Origin: Lachnospiraceae bacterium | Lineage (GTDB): Bacteria; Bacillota; Clostridia; Lachnospirales; Lachnospiraceae | Direction of reading: 5' to 3' | Length of the DNA stretch: 64,000 nt | NCBI GenBank assembly: GCA_029012365.1 | Contig: JAQXLY010000060.1 | Span: 1 to 64,000, forward strand | Shown: in pieces, positions 43,716-53,724 of the stretch | Position numbering within the stretch: position 1 is the stretch's first letter | Layout: the number at the start of each line of letters is the position of its first letter | Notes under the pieces: model-generated | What the model saw: only the letters and a program-made list of their open reading frames with translations | What the model was told of the DNA's origin: nothing | The model's database searches: none | Translations under genes and position numbers: made by a program

Positions 43716-44624
43716 CTATTCTGCTTTTCCCCTGATTATATCAATAAGCTTTGGCTCAAACGTCCCGCTTTTGAGCATCTCAATTTCTTCCTTATATGGA
43801 GCAATCGCCCGTTCTTTGCTTTCCGGAGTAAATGTCACATAAGGTGTCTCCAAAATCTTCGGCACCTCGGCAAAATCATTATAATGGGCAATCTTATACA
43901 AGGCTTCAAACCCAATCGCACCAAAGCCGATATTCTCATGACGATCCTTGTGCGCTCCCCTTGCATTTTTGCTGTCATTTAAATGAAATACCGCAATCTG
44001 TTCTTTTCCGATAACCCTGTCAAACTGTTCCACAACGCCTTCAAAATCATTCACGATATCATAGCCTGCATCATGCACATGACAGGTGTCAAAGCATACA
44101 CGAAGCTTATCATTGTATACCACCCCGTCATAAATTCGCGCCAGCTCCTCAAAGGATCTTCCAAGCTCGCTTCCTTTTCCTGCCATAGTTTCCAGTGCAA
44201 CAGATACATCCGTATCGGCAGTCAGCACCTCATTCAGTCCCTTTACAATCTGTGCAATTCCCGCATCCTCTCCCGCATCAACATGAGAGCCGGGATGAAG
44301 CACAAGTACCTTACTTCCCATAGCCGAGGTCCGCTTTATTTCTTCTCTCAGAAACTCTACCGCAAGCTCATAAGTCTCAGACTTTACGGTATTTGCAAGA
44401 TTAATAATATAAGGTGCATGTACAATAAACTCCGACAGGCCGCTTTCTTTCATAAGCTCCCAGCCTGCCGGAAGATTTAGCTCCTCTATCCTTTTCCGTC
44501 GCGTATTCTGAGGTGCTCCGGTATATAGCATAAACGTATTTGCATTATAAGAAAGTGCTTCCTTAACTGACCCAAGAAACATTTCCTTACCGCTCATTCC
44601 CACATGTGAACCAATTTTTAACAT
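43716..44624 (-). CDS. nfo: endonuclease IV
   Basis: AP endonuclease (EC 3.1.21.2) of base-excision repair; 302 aa. The zinc-binding residues are in [55 protein letters not shown], and VFHLNDSKN. Length and order match the family. It is a single gene. Confidence 0.96.
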   Translation of the reverse strand: MLKIGSHVGMSGKEMFLGSVKEALSYNANTFMLYTGAPQNTRRKRIEELNLPAGWELMKESGLSEFIVHAPYIINLANTVKSETYELAVEFLREEIKRTSAMGSKVLVLHPGSHVDAGEDAGIAQIVKGLNEVLTADTDVSVALETMAGKGSELGRSFEELARIYDGVVYNDKLRVCFDTCHVHDAGYDIVNDFEGVVEQFDRVIGKEQIAVFHLNDSKNARGAHKDRHENIGFGAIGFEALYKIAHYNDFAEVPKILETPYVTFTPESKERAIAPYKEEIEMLKSGTFEPKLIDIIRGKAE

Positions 44625-44739
44625 ATGCCGTTTCCAATCCTTTCATCTAAATATTTACATGTGCAGACACACATCAGTGTTAATCGCACATGCATTGCAG
44701 CTTTACGGGATATTACACCATTTCCTATAGATTTGAAAA

Positions 44740-44768
44740 GGCTGTTGCGAAACTCATATGCAACAGCC
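44740..44768 (-). terminator. terminator of the FliD-like gene
   Basis: GGCTGTTGC (44740-44748) and GCAACAGCC (44760-44768) with an 11-nt loop; TTTTCAAAT follows on the minus strand. It carries the recurrent GGGGCTGTTGCA core. Confidence 0.8.
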
Positions 44769-44813
44769 CCTGAATATACGTGACACAATTCGTTTCCATT
44801 TCCTCCGGACATC

Positions 44814-45605
44814 TTAAAACAGAGAATCAAACAATGTACCGGAATTCATGGAATCCGGTTTATAATTGCTTCCGGCTGCCGTGTAAGCAGATGCCGCCTT
44901 TGTTGACTGAAGCTCTGCCGCTCCCGCAAGATTCGATGCTTTTCTTGCAAGCTTTCCGAGCACGGAATCGGTTCCCTCAAAGAACTTCTGCAGCTCCGGC
45001 ATTTCCTTTCCGCGAAAGGTCTCTTCATTTAACTCCATTCTTCCGTCCTTATTCACTGAAATACCGACTGCGGAAAGCTCGTCCTTGTACTGCCCTGTAA
45101 GCTGTGTCATCCACTGAGTCTTCTGCTGTACCGAAGGGGACGCAACGGTTTTCACCGAATCTAACGTCTCGTTATAAGCCGAAACAAAGGACTTTACCGA
45201 TTTTACAAGTGTATCATAATCATAATCGGTACGGGTAGAGGTAGTCCCATCCTGATTGGTGTCCACTATGGTCTTCTTCGCATATAAGGAAGAAGAGCCC
45301 TCCTTCACGGCCGCAAGCTTCATCGCCGCTGTCTGAAGCGAGGTGGCTTTCTCTGCCACCTTATCTAATTCCTTCACCGTATCCACCGTATCGGAACCGG
45401 ATTTCACCTTATTTGTCGTCTTATTCTTGTCTGTAGCAGAAGACTTCGTTGTGCCGTCCGCATTGTACTTCTTGTAATACGCCTTTAACAGTTTTCCGTA
45501 TGTACCGCTTTTAATCTGGTTGTACTCTCCGAGCATTCCCGTAAAGGATGTTGCTCCGGTAGACATCCCGCTGAATAACGTACTGGAATAATTAAAAAAT
45601 GACAT
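44814..45605 (-). CDS. FliD-like flagellar hook-associated protein homolog
   Basis: A 263-aa protein resembling the C-terminal part of flagellar cap protein FliD: YDTLVKSVKSFVSAYNETLDS, VGISVNKDGRMELNEETF and MPELQKFFEG. The N-terminus (FNYSSTLFSGM) and the Lys/Thr-rich middle differ from standard FliD. No flagellar gene is adjacent. It could be a flagellum-associated or unrelated surface protein. The ATG at 45605 is 9 nt from GGGAGG. Confidence 0.5.
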   Translation of the reverse strand: MSFFNYSSTLFSGMSTGATSFTGMLGEYNQIKSGTYGKLLKAYYKKYNADGTTKSSATDKNKTTNKVKSGSDTVDTVKELDKVAEKATSLQTAAMKLAAVKEGSSSLYAKKTIVDTNQDGTTSTRTDYDYDTLVKSVKSFVSAYNETLDSVKTVASPSVQQKTQWMTQLTGQYKDELSAVGISVNKDGRMELNEETFRGKEMPELQKFFEGTDSVLGKLARKASNLAGAAELQSTKAASAYTAAGSNYKPDSMNSGTLFDSLF

Positions 45606-45772
45606 ATGCATCGCCCTCCCTGACTATTGACATATTCATTGATTTCACTGCAAAACATCTCCCTATAACTATTATATCGTCAGCTTTACTATTTTGTAAA
45701 GAAAAAAAAGAAAAAACGGATTAACAATTGCACCTTTTTATACGGTCCTCGTATAACTCAACTCTCTGTACG

Positions 45773-46165
45773 CTAATCAATAAATACCATTACCCCCGGC
45801 ATAAACTGCTTCGATAGCGGAACCCAGTTTAAGCCATACTCATTTTTCAGGATTTCCTGCTTAATAATCTCACATTCATATGGTGTTAATTTCTGCTGTT
45901 CGCATATTTTGAGTACCTCGCTGTCCACCTTCGCCTCAATCAATTTAAATTCACGAGACTGAAAGTATCCGTCCTTTCTATACTCCGGAAGAAAATATGA
46001 ATCGGTATCCTTAGCCGGTCTTCTGGTATTTTTTATCATATCCATATTAAATGTAATTAAGTCCTGAAGCCTATTTTTCTCTTCTTCGTCAGTTGATTCC
46101 TCGATTATTTTTTCGTATTCCTTTATTCTTTTTTCACACTGCTCTATATATTCTTCATCACTCAT
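45773..46165 (-). CDS. hypothetical charged protein
   Basis: A 130-aa soluble protein. The N-terminal 45 residues look like a coiled coil (YIEQCEKRIKEYEKIIEES). The C-terminal part has no known motif (LTPYECEIIKQEILKNEYGLNW). GGAGG is 9 nt before the ATG. It lies between two unrelated genes; function not recognised. Confidence 0.7.
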   Translation of the reverse strand: MSDEEYIEQCEKRIKEYEKIIEESTDEEEKNRLQDLITFNMDMIKNTRRPAKDTDSYFLPEYRKDGYFQSREFKLIEAKVDSEVLKICEQQKLTPYECEIIKQEILKNEYGLNWVPLSKQFMPGVMVFID

Positions 46166-46218
46166 TAACGCTAACCTCCCCACAAATTCAGTTATCTTAT
46201 TTTGTTTTGATTATCCTC

Positions 46219-47430
46219 CTAAAAGCTCTTCACCACCTGGAAGATATAAAACTTCAAATAGTACGATTCGTCTGCCGCCCAGAGTATCGGGTGGTCTGCC
46301 GCCTGGGTACGATATTCCACCTGACGGAGACGTACATGGGCATCCTTTGCTGCCTGGGCAATTGTTTCCGCAAACAGCTCCGGCGTCATAAAATGAGAAC
46401 ATGAGCAGGTACATAAATAACCGCCGTCCTTTACAAGACGGAGTCCCCGCTGATTAATCTCACGATACCCACGGATAGCGTTTTTTACCGAATTCCGGGA
46501 TTTGGTAAAGGCCGGTGGATCCAGTATTACTACATCAAACTGCTCGCTTTTCCTTGCAAGCTCCGGTAAAAGTTCAAACACATCGGCACACCGAAACTGC
46601 ACGATATCCGATAGCCCGTTTAGTACAGCATTTTTCCCCGCCTGCTCTATTGCAAGCTCCGAGGCATCCACGCCAAGCACGCTTGCAGCTCCGGCGATTC
46701 CCGCATTTAACGCAAAGGAGCCGGTATGGGTAAAACAGTCCAGAACCCGCGCATCCTTACAAAGCTTTTGTACCGCAAGGCGGTTATACTTCTGGTCCAG
46801 AAAGAAGCCGGTCTTCTGCCCGTCTGCAACATCCACAAGATACCGGACACCGTTTTCTGCAATCTCCACTTCCGTATCGAACGGTTCTGACAAAAAGCCC
46901 TTGAACCGCTCCATGCCTTCCTGTTCCCGCACCTTTGCATCACTACGCTCATAAATTCCGCGAAGCACAATACCGTCTTCTGCAAGTACCTTCTTCAATG
47001 CATCTAAAATCACCGGCTTTAGACGGTCAATTCCAAGCGCCAGCGACTGCACCACGCATACATCCGAGAACTTGTCTACCACAAGACCCGGCAGAAAATC
47101 CGCCTCACCGAAAATCAGGCGACAGCTGCTTGTATCCACCGTTTTTTTCCGGTATTCCCATGCGGCGCGTACCCGCTTTTCCAGAAACTCCTCCGTAATC
47201 TCCGCATCCTTGTCTCTTGTAAGCATACGCACCGTAATCTTTGACTTTCGGTTAATAAAACCTGTTCCGAGCACAAACCCGTCAAAATCGTTTACACGAA
47301 CCAGGGCGCCGTCTGATGCAGCGCCCGTAATCGTGTCGATTTCATTGTCATAAATCCAAAGTCCTCCGGCCTTTAAGCTTCTGGCCTCGCCCTTTTTCAC
47401 CGTTACTACGGCTTTCACAGAAAAATCCAT
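46219..47430 (-). CDS. rlmI: class I rRNA methyltransferase, RlmI type
   Basis: A 403-aa SAM-dependent methyltransferase related to RlmI (23S rRNA m5C1962). An N-terminal PUA-like domain (about 1-75) precedes the Rossmann domain with LDCFTHTGSFALNA (motif I) and the catalytic VVILDPPAFTKS (motif IV). The CSCSHFM segment near the C-terminus is typical. The ATG at 47430 follows GGAGG by five bases. Substrate is assigned by family. Confidence 0.88.
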   Translation of the reverse strand: MDFSVKAVVTVKKGEARSLKAGGLWIYDNEIDTITGAASDGALVRVNDFDGFVLGTGFINRKSKITVRMLTRDKDAEITEEFLEKRVRAAWEYRKKTVDTSSCRLIFGEADFLPGLVVDKFSDVCVVQSLALGIDRLKPVILDALKKVLAEDGIVLRGIYERSDAKVREQEGMERFKGFLSEPFDTEVEIAENGVRYLVDVADGQKTGFFLDQKYNRLAVQKLCKDARVLDCFTHTGSFALNAGIAGAASVLGVDASELAIEQAGKNAVLNGLSDIVQFRCADVFELLPELARKSEQFDVVILDPPAFTKSRNSVKNAIRGYREINQRGLRLVKDGGYLCTCSCSHFMTPELFAETIAQAAKDAHVRLRQVEYRTQAADHPILWAADESYYLKFYIFQVVKSF

Positions 47431-47461
47431 ATCTGCCTCCGTTTTACTCTTTCCTGCCGTT

Positions 47462-47905
47462 TCACTTTTCTTCCTTTTTTCCGGAACCCGAAATAAAAAC
47501 AAACAGCTTGCTGAATACATAGTTCAGAATAATGACAAGAACAGCCACAATCGCTTTCATTATCAGATTAGGACCATGTAATACATCGACCAGTAAAAAC
47601 ATCCCGGCCTCTTCCACAAAAAACGTAACAACTCTTGCTCCGGTAAACTTAACAATGCGTTCCCATTCCATTTTCCAGCCTTCAAACCGTTCCAGAAAAA
47701 CCCATCTCGCATTCACAACATAAGCAAAAGCAACCGCTATCACCCATGCTATGGCATTCGCAACAAGATTCGGAATATTCATCACATTGCAAAATAAATG
47801 ATATGCAAGGAAATTAACTACCGTGGTCATTACTCCGGCCACGGCATAGGTAATCGTTTCTCTGTTTACAAAAAGTTTCCACCATTTTTTTACAAAATCT
47901 TTCAT
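47462..47905 (-). CDS. GtrA family membrane protein
   Basis: A 147-aa GtrA-like protein with four membrane helices (AYHLFCNVMNIPNLVANAIAW and following). Members act in export or flipping of lipid-linked sugars in wall polysaccharide decoration. The core VNARWVFLERF is typical. It precedes the rlmI-type gene by 30 bp. Confidence 0.87.
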   Translation of the reverse strand: MKDFVKKWWKLFVNRETITYAVAGVMTTVVNFLAYHLFCNVMNIPNLVANAIAWVIAVAFAYVVNARWVFLERFEGWKMEWERIVKFTGARVVTFFVEEAGMFLLVDVLHGPNLIMKAIVAVLVIILNYVFSKLFVFISGSGKKEEK

Positions 47906-47974
47906 TACATCTCCAGCTTTTTAAAGATTTCCCACCATTTACAAAGCTATACCGACAACCTGCCGTATGTATGA

Positions 47975-49486
47975 CTATTCTTCCTCTGTCAGCTGCTCCG
48001 CAAGCTCCTGTATACGATGCACCATCTCAACCAGACTCTCGATTCCCTCTTTACTCTCTCTCATTGCATCCGCAACATGTTCAACCGCGGTAAGTGTAAC
48101 CTCCGTATTCTGGTGAACCTGTTCCATTCCGCCTGCTACCTGTTTCTCACTTTCTAAAAGGAGCTTTGTAATCCGGTCTACTTCCTCAATATGAACCGTC
48201 ATCTCTTCATTTGCATCTGCGATTGTATTGGTAGAATCTCCTGCCTCCTTCATCTGAAGCATTCCCTGTTCTGTCAGCTTCGAGCTTTCTTCCATAGATG
48301 CAACTGCTTCCTCCGTACTTCTTACAACTTCATGTACGATGGTACCGATGTTATCCACTGCAACCTGTGTCTGTTCCGACAGCTTCTGAATTTCTTCTGC
48401 GACAACTGCAAAACCCTTACCGTGTTCTCCCGCTCTGGCAGCCTCTATGGTTGCATTTAACGCAAGCAGCTTTGTACGAGCGGAAATTGCGGTAATCGTT
48501 TGAATAATCCCCATAATTTCATTGGACTGCTCACCCAGAATTTCTATTACTCTTTTACATTCCTTTGAGCTTTCGGATATCTGTAACATACCATCCGAAG
48601 CAAGCTCCATTGTCTCACGATTTCCGGAGGAAAGTGTCCGAATCTGTTCAGCCGCATCCGCAAGCTGTGCACTCATGTCAGTAAGCTGTGTCATACGCTC
48701 TGTAATGTCGCCCAGTCCCACGTTCATCGTCTGAATCTGCGCTGCATTATCCTGTGAACCGCTAAGAATTTCTTCTGTCTCGTCTGCCACCCTCTTATTT
48801 GTTTCATTGGACATATCCGTGAGCTTTCCGAGCTCCTCCACTAAAGAAATCAACAGCTTTGATACCTGTCCGTTCTGTTCCTGCAGTCTGGTCATCCGGT
48901 CCAGCATATCCATCTGTTCCTCGGCTCCCATCAGGTTACCGAGCATGGCTGCCGTCCTGCTGCAAAGCATAGTAAATATAGCCGCTATCGCTATCAGCGT
49001 CAGTGCTCTCGGCATCACACTGTATACGACAACATCATACATAGTATCAAAATTCTTATCCGGCAAAGTATTCAACTGAAAAGCAATAATCTGTCCTGCC
49101 GATACGCCGATTACATTAATCACGGTAGCTATGATATTCAGTTTCTTTGAAAAGTATAAGCATGAAATCGCAATGGCATATACATAAATCACAATCACAT
49201 GGAAAGTTAATGTAACCGTTGCCAATAAAATAAAGAGCGACGCGCAAAGCATGTTCAGATACTTAATGCATCCTGCCGTCCCGTTCCCGATTCGTCCGAA
49301 AACAGTCGGCAGCCACAAAAACACAGAACCGAATATATATGCAATCGTCATAATGGTATTATCTACAACAAATACCCCTGCAATATTCAATCCGTAAATC
49401 AAAGTAAAAATCAGGAACGTAACCCGCATCACCTTTGCTACAACTTTATTGGCTTCCTGCTCATTTTTCATCAATACACCATTCAT
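47975..49486 (-). CDS. methyl-accepting chemotaxis protein with six helices
   Basis: A 503-aa chemoreceptor. Six or so N-terminal membrane helices (residues 20-185) replace the usual periplasmic sensor. After that comes the signalling domain with the hairpin [32 protein letters not shown]. The membrane module may sense energy or a lipophilic signal. Near-consensus promoter at 49573-49601. Confidence 0.93.
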   Translation of the reverse strand: MNGVLMKNEQEANKVVAKVMRVTFLIFTLIYGLNIAGVFVVDNTIMTIAYIFGSVFLWLPTVFGRIGNGTAGCIKYLNMLCASLFILLATVTLTFHVIVIYVYAIAISCLYFSKKLNIIATVINVIGVSAGQIIAFQLNTLPDKNFDTMYDVVVYSVMPRALTLIAIAAIFTMLCSRTAAMLGNLMGAEEQMDMLDRMTRLQEQNGQVSKLLISLVEELGKLTDMSNETNKRVADETEEILSGSQDNAAQIQTMNVGLGDITERMTQLTDMSAQLADAAEQIRTLSSGNRETMELASDGMLQISESSKECKRVIEILGEQSNEIMGIIQTITAISARTKLLALNATIEAARAGEHGKGFAVVAEEIQKLSEQTQVAVDNIGTIVHEVVRSTEEAVASMEESSKLTEQGMLQMKEAGDSTNTIADANEEMTVHIEEVDRITKLLLESEKQVAGGMEQVHQNTEVTLTAVEHVADAMRESKEGIESLVEMVHRIQELAEQLTEEE

Positions 49487-49572
49487 ACACTCGACCCCCT
49501 AAAAATTATTTTAATATATTATCAGATGAGCGTATCCCTAAACCGGTTTCATCCGCTCCGCAACTTATTTTT

Positions 49573-49601
49573 ATTATACAAATATTGTATTTCCTTGTCA
49601 A
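49573..49601 (-). promoter_or_regulatory. chemoreceptor promoter
   Basis: TTGACA (49596-49601), 17 bp, TATAAT (49573-49578) on the minus strand; perfect consensus, lying just past the AraC gene's stop codon. Confidence 0.85.
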
Positions 49602-49602
49602 G

Positions 49603-50487
49603 CTATGTTTCTGCCCGTTTTCTTAGAGTACTTGGTGCAAACCCATAGTATTTCGAGAATGCGTAGGAGAAATGCTCCATGGAAGCATAACCTAACCGCT
49701 CACTGATTTCCGTAATACTGTAACGACTGTTCTGAAGTAACGTCACGGCAGCAGACATTCTTGCTTCCAGCTTTTTCTGTGTAAAGGATTTGCCGTATAT
49801 CCTGTTTAGCAGGCGTTGCGTCTGCCGCACGCTGAAGCCGAGTCGTCCTGCCAGTTCTTCTAATGTAATATCTCGATATTCATACAGAAAAATCTCATCG
49901 GCAACCAAAAGAGCATTCTCCTCCTGTATCGTATGAGTTCCGAACTTCTCCTGCGGCTCGGGTAAAATCCTCTCTTCTTCTTTTGCGGCTAAAATACTTC
50001 TAATACTTTCAATCAGAAATTCCGCAAGCAGATACTGCAATTTTTCTCCCGCTCCGGGCTGGTTTCCCGCCTGTTCCTTCCGTATTTCTCTCGTCAGATT
50101 ATGCAATGTGCTTCTTCCCATGCCATACCAGAGAGGATGTGCACGTAATCCCTGCAAAAGCTCCCCTTCCTTTTTATCTGCCTGCAACTGCAAATATACA
50201 CCGAATTCTACCAATGGGTTTTCTTTTGAAGGGATCTGTTCATGGAGTATTCCGGGTCCTGTAATGTAAAGAACTCCCGGAGATGCAGAATAGCTTTGCC
50301 GGTTTAACAGTATCACCCCATCGCCCTGTTCCACATAATGCAGCTCATACACATCCTCTCCGTGTGCATGCTCCGGCATCACGTCCGTAAATCTGCGATA
50401 GCTTACCATTGCAATCGTCACTACCGTTCCTTCAAGTAAAAAACGATATCCGCCCGGAGTTTCCGTATTCTTTTTTACCTGCTCCAT
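49603..50487 (-). CDS. AraC family regulator
   Basis: A 294-aa regulator. The N-terminal cupin-like domain has PEHAHGEDVYELHYVEQGDG. The C-terminal AraC domain has two HTHs: LEELAGRLGFSVRQTQRLLN and ITEISERLGYASMEHFSYAF. It is divergent from the GH95 gene with overlapping promoters, so it probably controls that enzyme in response to a sugar. The ATG at 50487 follows GGGGGCG. Confidence 0.92.
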   Translation of the reverse strand: MEQVKKNTETPGGYRFLLEGTVVTIAMVSYRRFTDVMPEHAHGEDVYELHYVEQGDGVILLNRQSYSASPGVLYITGPGILHEQIPSKENPLVEFGVYLQLQADKKEGELLQGLRAHPLWYGMGRSTLHNLTREIRKEQAGNQPGAGEKLQYLLAEFLIESIRSILAAKEEERILPEPQEKFGTHTIQEENALLVADEIFLYEYRDITLEELAGRLGFSVRQTQRLLNRIYGKSFTQKKLEARMSAAVTLLQNSRYSITEISERLGYASMEHFSYAFSKYYGFAPSTLRKRAET

Positions 50488-50552
50488 ATCAACGCCCCCT
50501 CGTATGCCTGTAACTCTTCGAGAAAATACCACTTACTTCGTTCATATGTCAT

Positions 50553-50581
50553 ATTATACTCTGGAAAATGAAATGATGCAA
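50553..50581 (-). promoter_or_regulatory. AraC-gene promoter in a divergent region
   Basis: TTGCAT (50576-50581), 17 bp, TATAAT (50553-50558) on the minus strand. A plus-strand -10 TATAAT (50585-50590) with a weak TGGAAA 17 bp upstream overlaps it, so the two genes compete for polymerase. Confidence 0.7.
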
Positions 50582-50627
50582 CGCTATAATGGAAATAGAA
50601 GAGCTTGTATTTATGGGAGGTACGCAA

Positions 50628-52859
50628 ATGAATCAACTTATCTACAAAACATCCGCAGGCGGCAACTGGAACAAAGCACTTCCGGTAGGAAACGGATGTC
50701 TCGGTGCAATGATTTACGGTGAAAATACTTATGAGCATTTTCAGTTGAATGAAGACAGCGTCTGGTTTGGCGGTCCAAGGAACCGGAATAATAAGGATGC
50801 TCTTTCCCATCTGGAGGAGATTCGTTCTCTCATCCTTTCCGGAAAAATCAACAAGGCAGAGGAAATGTGCAAATACGCATTATCCGGCACTCCGCAAAGC
50901 GAGCATACCTATCAGACCTTAGGTGATGTCTATTTTGACTTCTGCGGACGTCTGAAAAAAGGAGTCAATTTTTCCCGTACACTTGATTTAGAAAAAGCAT
51001 TACATACAACGTTAACTACCGAAGAAGGCACAGGTATTACCTATCGCTGTGATACCTTTGTAAGCCGGAAATATAACTGCATCATTGCAAGGTTTTCCTC
51101 ATCCGTTCCAGACAGTCTCGACCTTGCTGCTTCTTTACAACGCGGCAGCTTCTATGAAACAACAGAGCATACAGCCGACTCTCTTTATATATCCGGCAAC
51201 TTAGGCGGAGGCGGCTCGGACTTCTGCTGCGGTATGCGTTTTGTCTCCGACGGTTCATCTACAAGAGGAATCGGAGAACACCTGCTTACCGAAAATGCCT
51301 CCGAAGTTCTGGTACTGATTACAGCAGCTACCACCTTCCGTTACAGTGACCCGCGTGCTGCGGTAGAGTCCCTGCTTTCCGTTGCGGCAGGTCGCTCTTA
51401 CGAAGAACTGTACCTCGACCATCTGGCAGAGTACCAACCGTACTTTTCCAGAATGAAGCTTTCCCTTCCGTATGATACCGCACTCGATTCTCTTTCTACG
51501 GATGAACGGCTGCGTCGGATTTCCGCGGGCTCTCCGGATAACGGTCTGATTGCCACCTACTTTGCTTTCGGCCGCTATCTTTTACTTGCCTCCAGCCGTG
51601 GAGACTGTCTGCCGGCAAATCTGCAGGGAATCTGGAACCGCGACATGGATGCTCCCTGGGGAAGTAAATATACCATTAATATTAATACCGAAATGAATTA
51701 CTGGCCGGCAAACAGCTGTAACCTCGCCGAATGTCAGATACCTTTGTTTACCCATCTCATGCGAATGCTCCCGAACGGCCGGCAGACAGCAAAGGAGATG
51801 TACGGATGCTCCGGCTTTGTTGCCCACCATAACACCGATATATGGGGCGATACCGCACCTCAGGATATCTATATTCCCGCAACCTACTGGGTAATGGGTG
51901 CCGCATGGCTTTGTACCCATATCTGGCGACATTATCTCTATACAAATGACCTCGCATTTTTAAAGGAATTCTATCCTGTTTTAAAGGAAGCCGTAGCGTT
52001 TTTCTTTGATTTCCTGATTGAAGTGGACGGTGCCCTTGTTACCTGTCCTTCCGTTTCTCCGGAGAACACCTATATCATGGAAAGCGGTATGCGAGGCTGT
52101 CTGACCTACGGTTCCACGATGGACAATGAGATTTTACATGAATTGTTCCGGAACCTTCTCTCCGCCGCACCGCTTGTCGGCGAAACCGATACCGCCTTTT
52201 TAGAGAAGGCTGCCGCTTATGATGCCCGCATTCCGGGACTTGCTATAGGAAAGCACGGACAGATTATGGAGTGGCAAAAGGACTATGACGAAGCCGAACC
52301 GGGACACCGGCACATCTCCCATCTCTGGGCATTACATCCGGCATTCCAGATTACACCGGATGCCACGCCGGAGCTTTGTGACGCAGCAAAGGTCACCTTA
52401 GAGCGAAGACTTGCAAACGGCGGCGGACACACCGGATGGAGCCGTGCATGGATTATCAATATGTATGCCAGACTTTGGAACGGTGAGGAATGTTATAAAA
52501 ACCTTCTGGCATTGTTGCAAAAGTCCACCTTGGAAAACCTGTTAGACAATCATCCGCCGTTCCAGATTGACGGTAATTTCGGTGCTACGGCAGGCATCGC
52601 GGAAATGCTTCTGCAATCAAACGAAGCACGCACCGTCATACTTCCGGCTCTCCCTAAGGAATGGAACGAGGGAAGTGTTAGCGGTCTTTGCGGTGTAGGT
52701 GCCGTTACTTATGACATTACATGGAAGGACGGGGAACTCGTAAAAGCCACCCTGCGCTCCAAATTTGATACTACAGTCACCCTCGTTTACCGTGGGGTGA
52801 CCCGTACTGTTTCTTTACGGAGCGGTATCATCGCTTCGCTTACGAAAGAGACATTTTAA
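50628..52859 (+). CDS. GH95 family alpha-L-fucosidase-like glycoside hydrolase
   Basis: A 743-aa glycoside hydrolase. The N-terminal domain has QLNEDSVWFGGPRNRNN; the (alpha/alpha)6 barrel contains TEMNYWPANSCNL and HHNTDIWGDTAPQD, with the catalytic Asn/Asp/Glu region typical of GH95, then GGGHTGWSRAW and FQIDGNFGATAGI. GH95 enzymes remove alpha-1,2-L-fucose or L-galactose from glycans. No signal peptide is seen, so it acts in the cytoplasm on an imported sugar. The ATG at 50628 follows GGGAGG. Confidence 0.9.
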   Translation: MNQLIYKTSAGGNWNKALPVGNGCLGAMIYGENTYEHFQLNEDSVWFGGPRNRNNKDALSHLEEIRSLILSGKINKAEEMCKYALSGTPQSEHTYQTLGDVYFDFCGRLKKGVNFSRTLDLEKALHTTLTTEEGTGITYRCDTFVSRKYNCIIARFSSSVPDSLDLAASLQRGSFYETTEHTADSLYISGNLGGGGSDFCCGMRFVSDGSSTRGIGEHLLTENASEVLVLITAATTFRYSDPRAAVESLLSVAAGRSYEELYLDHLAEYQPYFSRMKLSLPYDTALDSLSTDERLRRISAGSPDNGLIATYFAFGRYLLLASSRGDCLPANLQGIWNRDMDAPWGSKYTININTEMNYWPANSCNLAECQIPLFTHLMRMLPNGRQTAKEMYGCSGFVAHHNTDIWGDTAPQDIYIPATYWVMGAAWLCTHIWRHYLYTNDLAFLKEFYPVLKEAVAFFFDFLIEVDGALVTCPSVSPENTYIMESGMRGCLTYGSTMDNEILHELFRNLLSAAPLVGETDTAFLEKAAAYDARIPGLAIGKHGQIMEWQKDYDEAEPGHRHISHLWALHPAFQITPDATPELCDAAKVTLERRLANGGGHTGWSRAWIINMYARLWNGEECYKNLLALLQKSTLENLLDNHPPFQIDGNFGATAGIAEMLLQSNEARTVILPALPKEWNEGSVSGLCGVGAVTYDITWKDGELVKATLRSKFDTTVTLVYRGVTRTVSLRSGIIASLTKETF

Positions 52860-52884
52860 CACTTATTCTGTTGCCAAACATAAG

Positions 52885-52914
52885 GGGCTGTCGCATAAAT
52901 GAAATGCACAGCCC
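52885..52914 (+). terminator. terminator after GH95 gene
   Basis: GGGCTGTCGCAT (52885-52896) pairs with ATGCACAGCCC (52904-52914) with one bulge; TGCTTT follows. It has the GGGGCTGTCGCA core. Confidence 0.7.
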
Positions 52915-52999
52915 TGCTTTCATGATTTAAGGATATTCCGTTTCGGAGTAATGCTGAAAAATCAGAGTTTCCTTAGAATTCTCGGCTCTTCCTTGCCTT

Positions 53000-53150
53000 T
53001 TACCATTACATTTGCAAAAATGTTCTACTTAATGGTAAAGAATTCATCCATCCCCAAAATCTTACCATTGATTTTCCAAAATGCTTCATCCCAATGGTAA
53101 GAAATTTATTCGGCTCAAAAGTCTTACCATTAGTTTTTCAAATATATTTC
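53000..53150. repeat. degenerate 62-bp tandem repeat with internal palindrome
   Basis: TTACCATT occurs at 53000, 53062 and 53124, exactly 62 bp apart; AATGGTAA occurs at 53031 and 53093, also 62 bp apart. Each full unit carries an inverted repeat TTACCATT...AATGGTAA with a variable inner loop; the third unit has only its first half. Unit sequence is conserved at the arms and diverged between them. Function unknown. Confidence 0.8.
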
Positions 53151-53208
53151 CACAAATCACATACTGATAATCCGTTTGAAAAGGGTTAAGCAGCAAACTT
53201 ATCATAAG

Positions 53209-53724
53209 CTATATCCTGACAGATGCTTTCAGTTCATTCAACACCCGTGTCTCTCTCTCCACCATAGCCTTGTCAAACGCCTCACAGCGACAGCTCAGAT
53301 TCGCACGAATCGCTTCCTCCGGAGTCACAAACGTAAGCGTAAAACCTTCCTCCGCCTCATAATCATCCAGCTCCTGCTCTCCGACAGATTCCCCCACCTC
53401 ACAGGTGTAATAGAAATTTTCCTGTTCAAAGACTGTATTCTCCAGATATTCACTGCGCTGTAACCGAAGTACATACCCATACTCTTTGATTGTCTCCGGC
53501 ACTACCGCAAGACCTGTTTCTTCTTTCACCTCACGAATCAATGTCGCTTCATGGCTTTCATTTTCTTTGATGCCACCACCCGGAAACTTGTAATAGCCGT
53601 ATTTCAGGCTATGTACCATGGCAAGCTTACCATCCTTCCGGATAATCCCCCGTACCGACGGTCGTTTGGAGTGCGGCCAGTTCTCCTCATAATCCTTTAA
53701 ATCCACACAAAACAATTGCTTCAT
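53209..53724 (-). CDS. NUDIX hydrolase
   Basis: A 171-aa NUDIX protein. The Nudix box is GGGIKENESHEATLIREV with KEETG. It hydrolyses a nucleoside-diphosphate derivative, identity not determinable. The ATG overlaps the stop of a 43-aa ORF upstream. Confidence 0.88.
   Translation of the reverse strand: MKQLFCVDLKDYEENWPHSKRPSVRGIIRKDGKLAMVHSLKYGYYKFPGGGIKENESHEATLIREVKEETGLAVVPETIKEYGYVLRLQRSEYLENTVFEQENFYYTCEVGESVGEQELDDYEAEEGFTLTFVTPEEAIRANLSCRCEAFDKAMVERETRVLNELKASVRI

Larger units (their letters stand above)
52860..53208. other. intergenic space: terminator and 62-bp repeat array
   Basis: No gene. It holds the GH95 terminator (52885-52914) and the tandem 62-bp repeat (53000-53150), with a poorer half-unit upstream (near 52970-52990). 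Confidence 0.6.

Noticed and set aside
44618-44830. A minus-strand ORF of 70 codons
   Set aside because: It reads through the terminator hairpin at 44740-44768 and has no ribosome site or similarity; non-coding.
53000-53150. Considered as a CRISPR array
   Set aside because: Only 2.3 units, repeats diverge internally, no uniform repeat of 25-40 bp with unique spacers, and no cas genes nearby.
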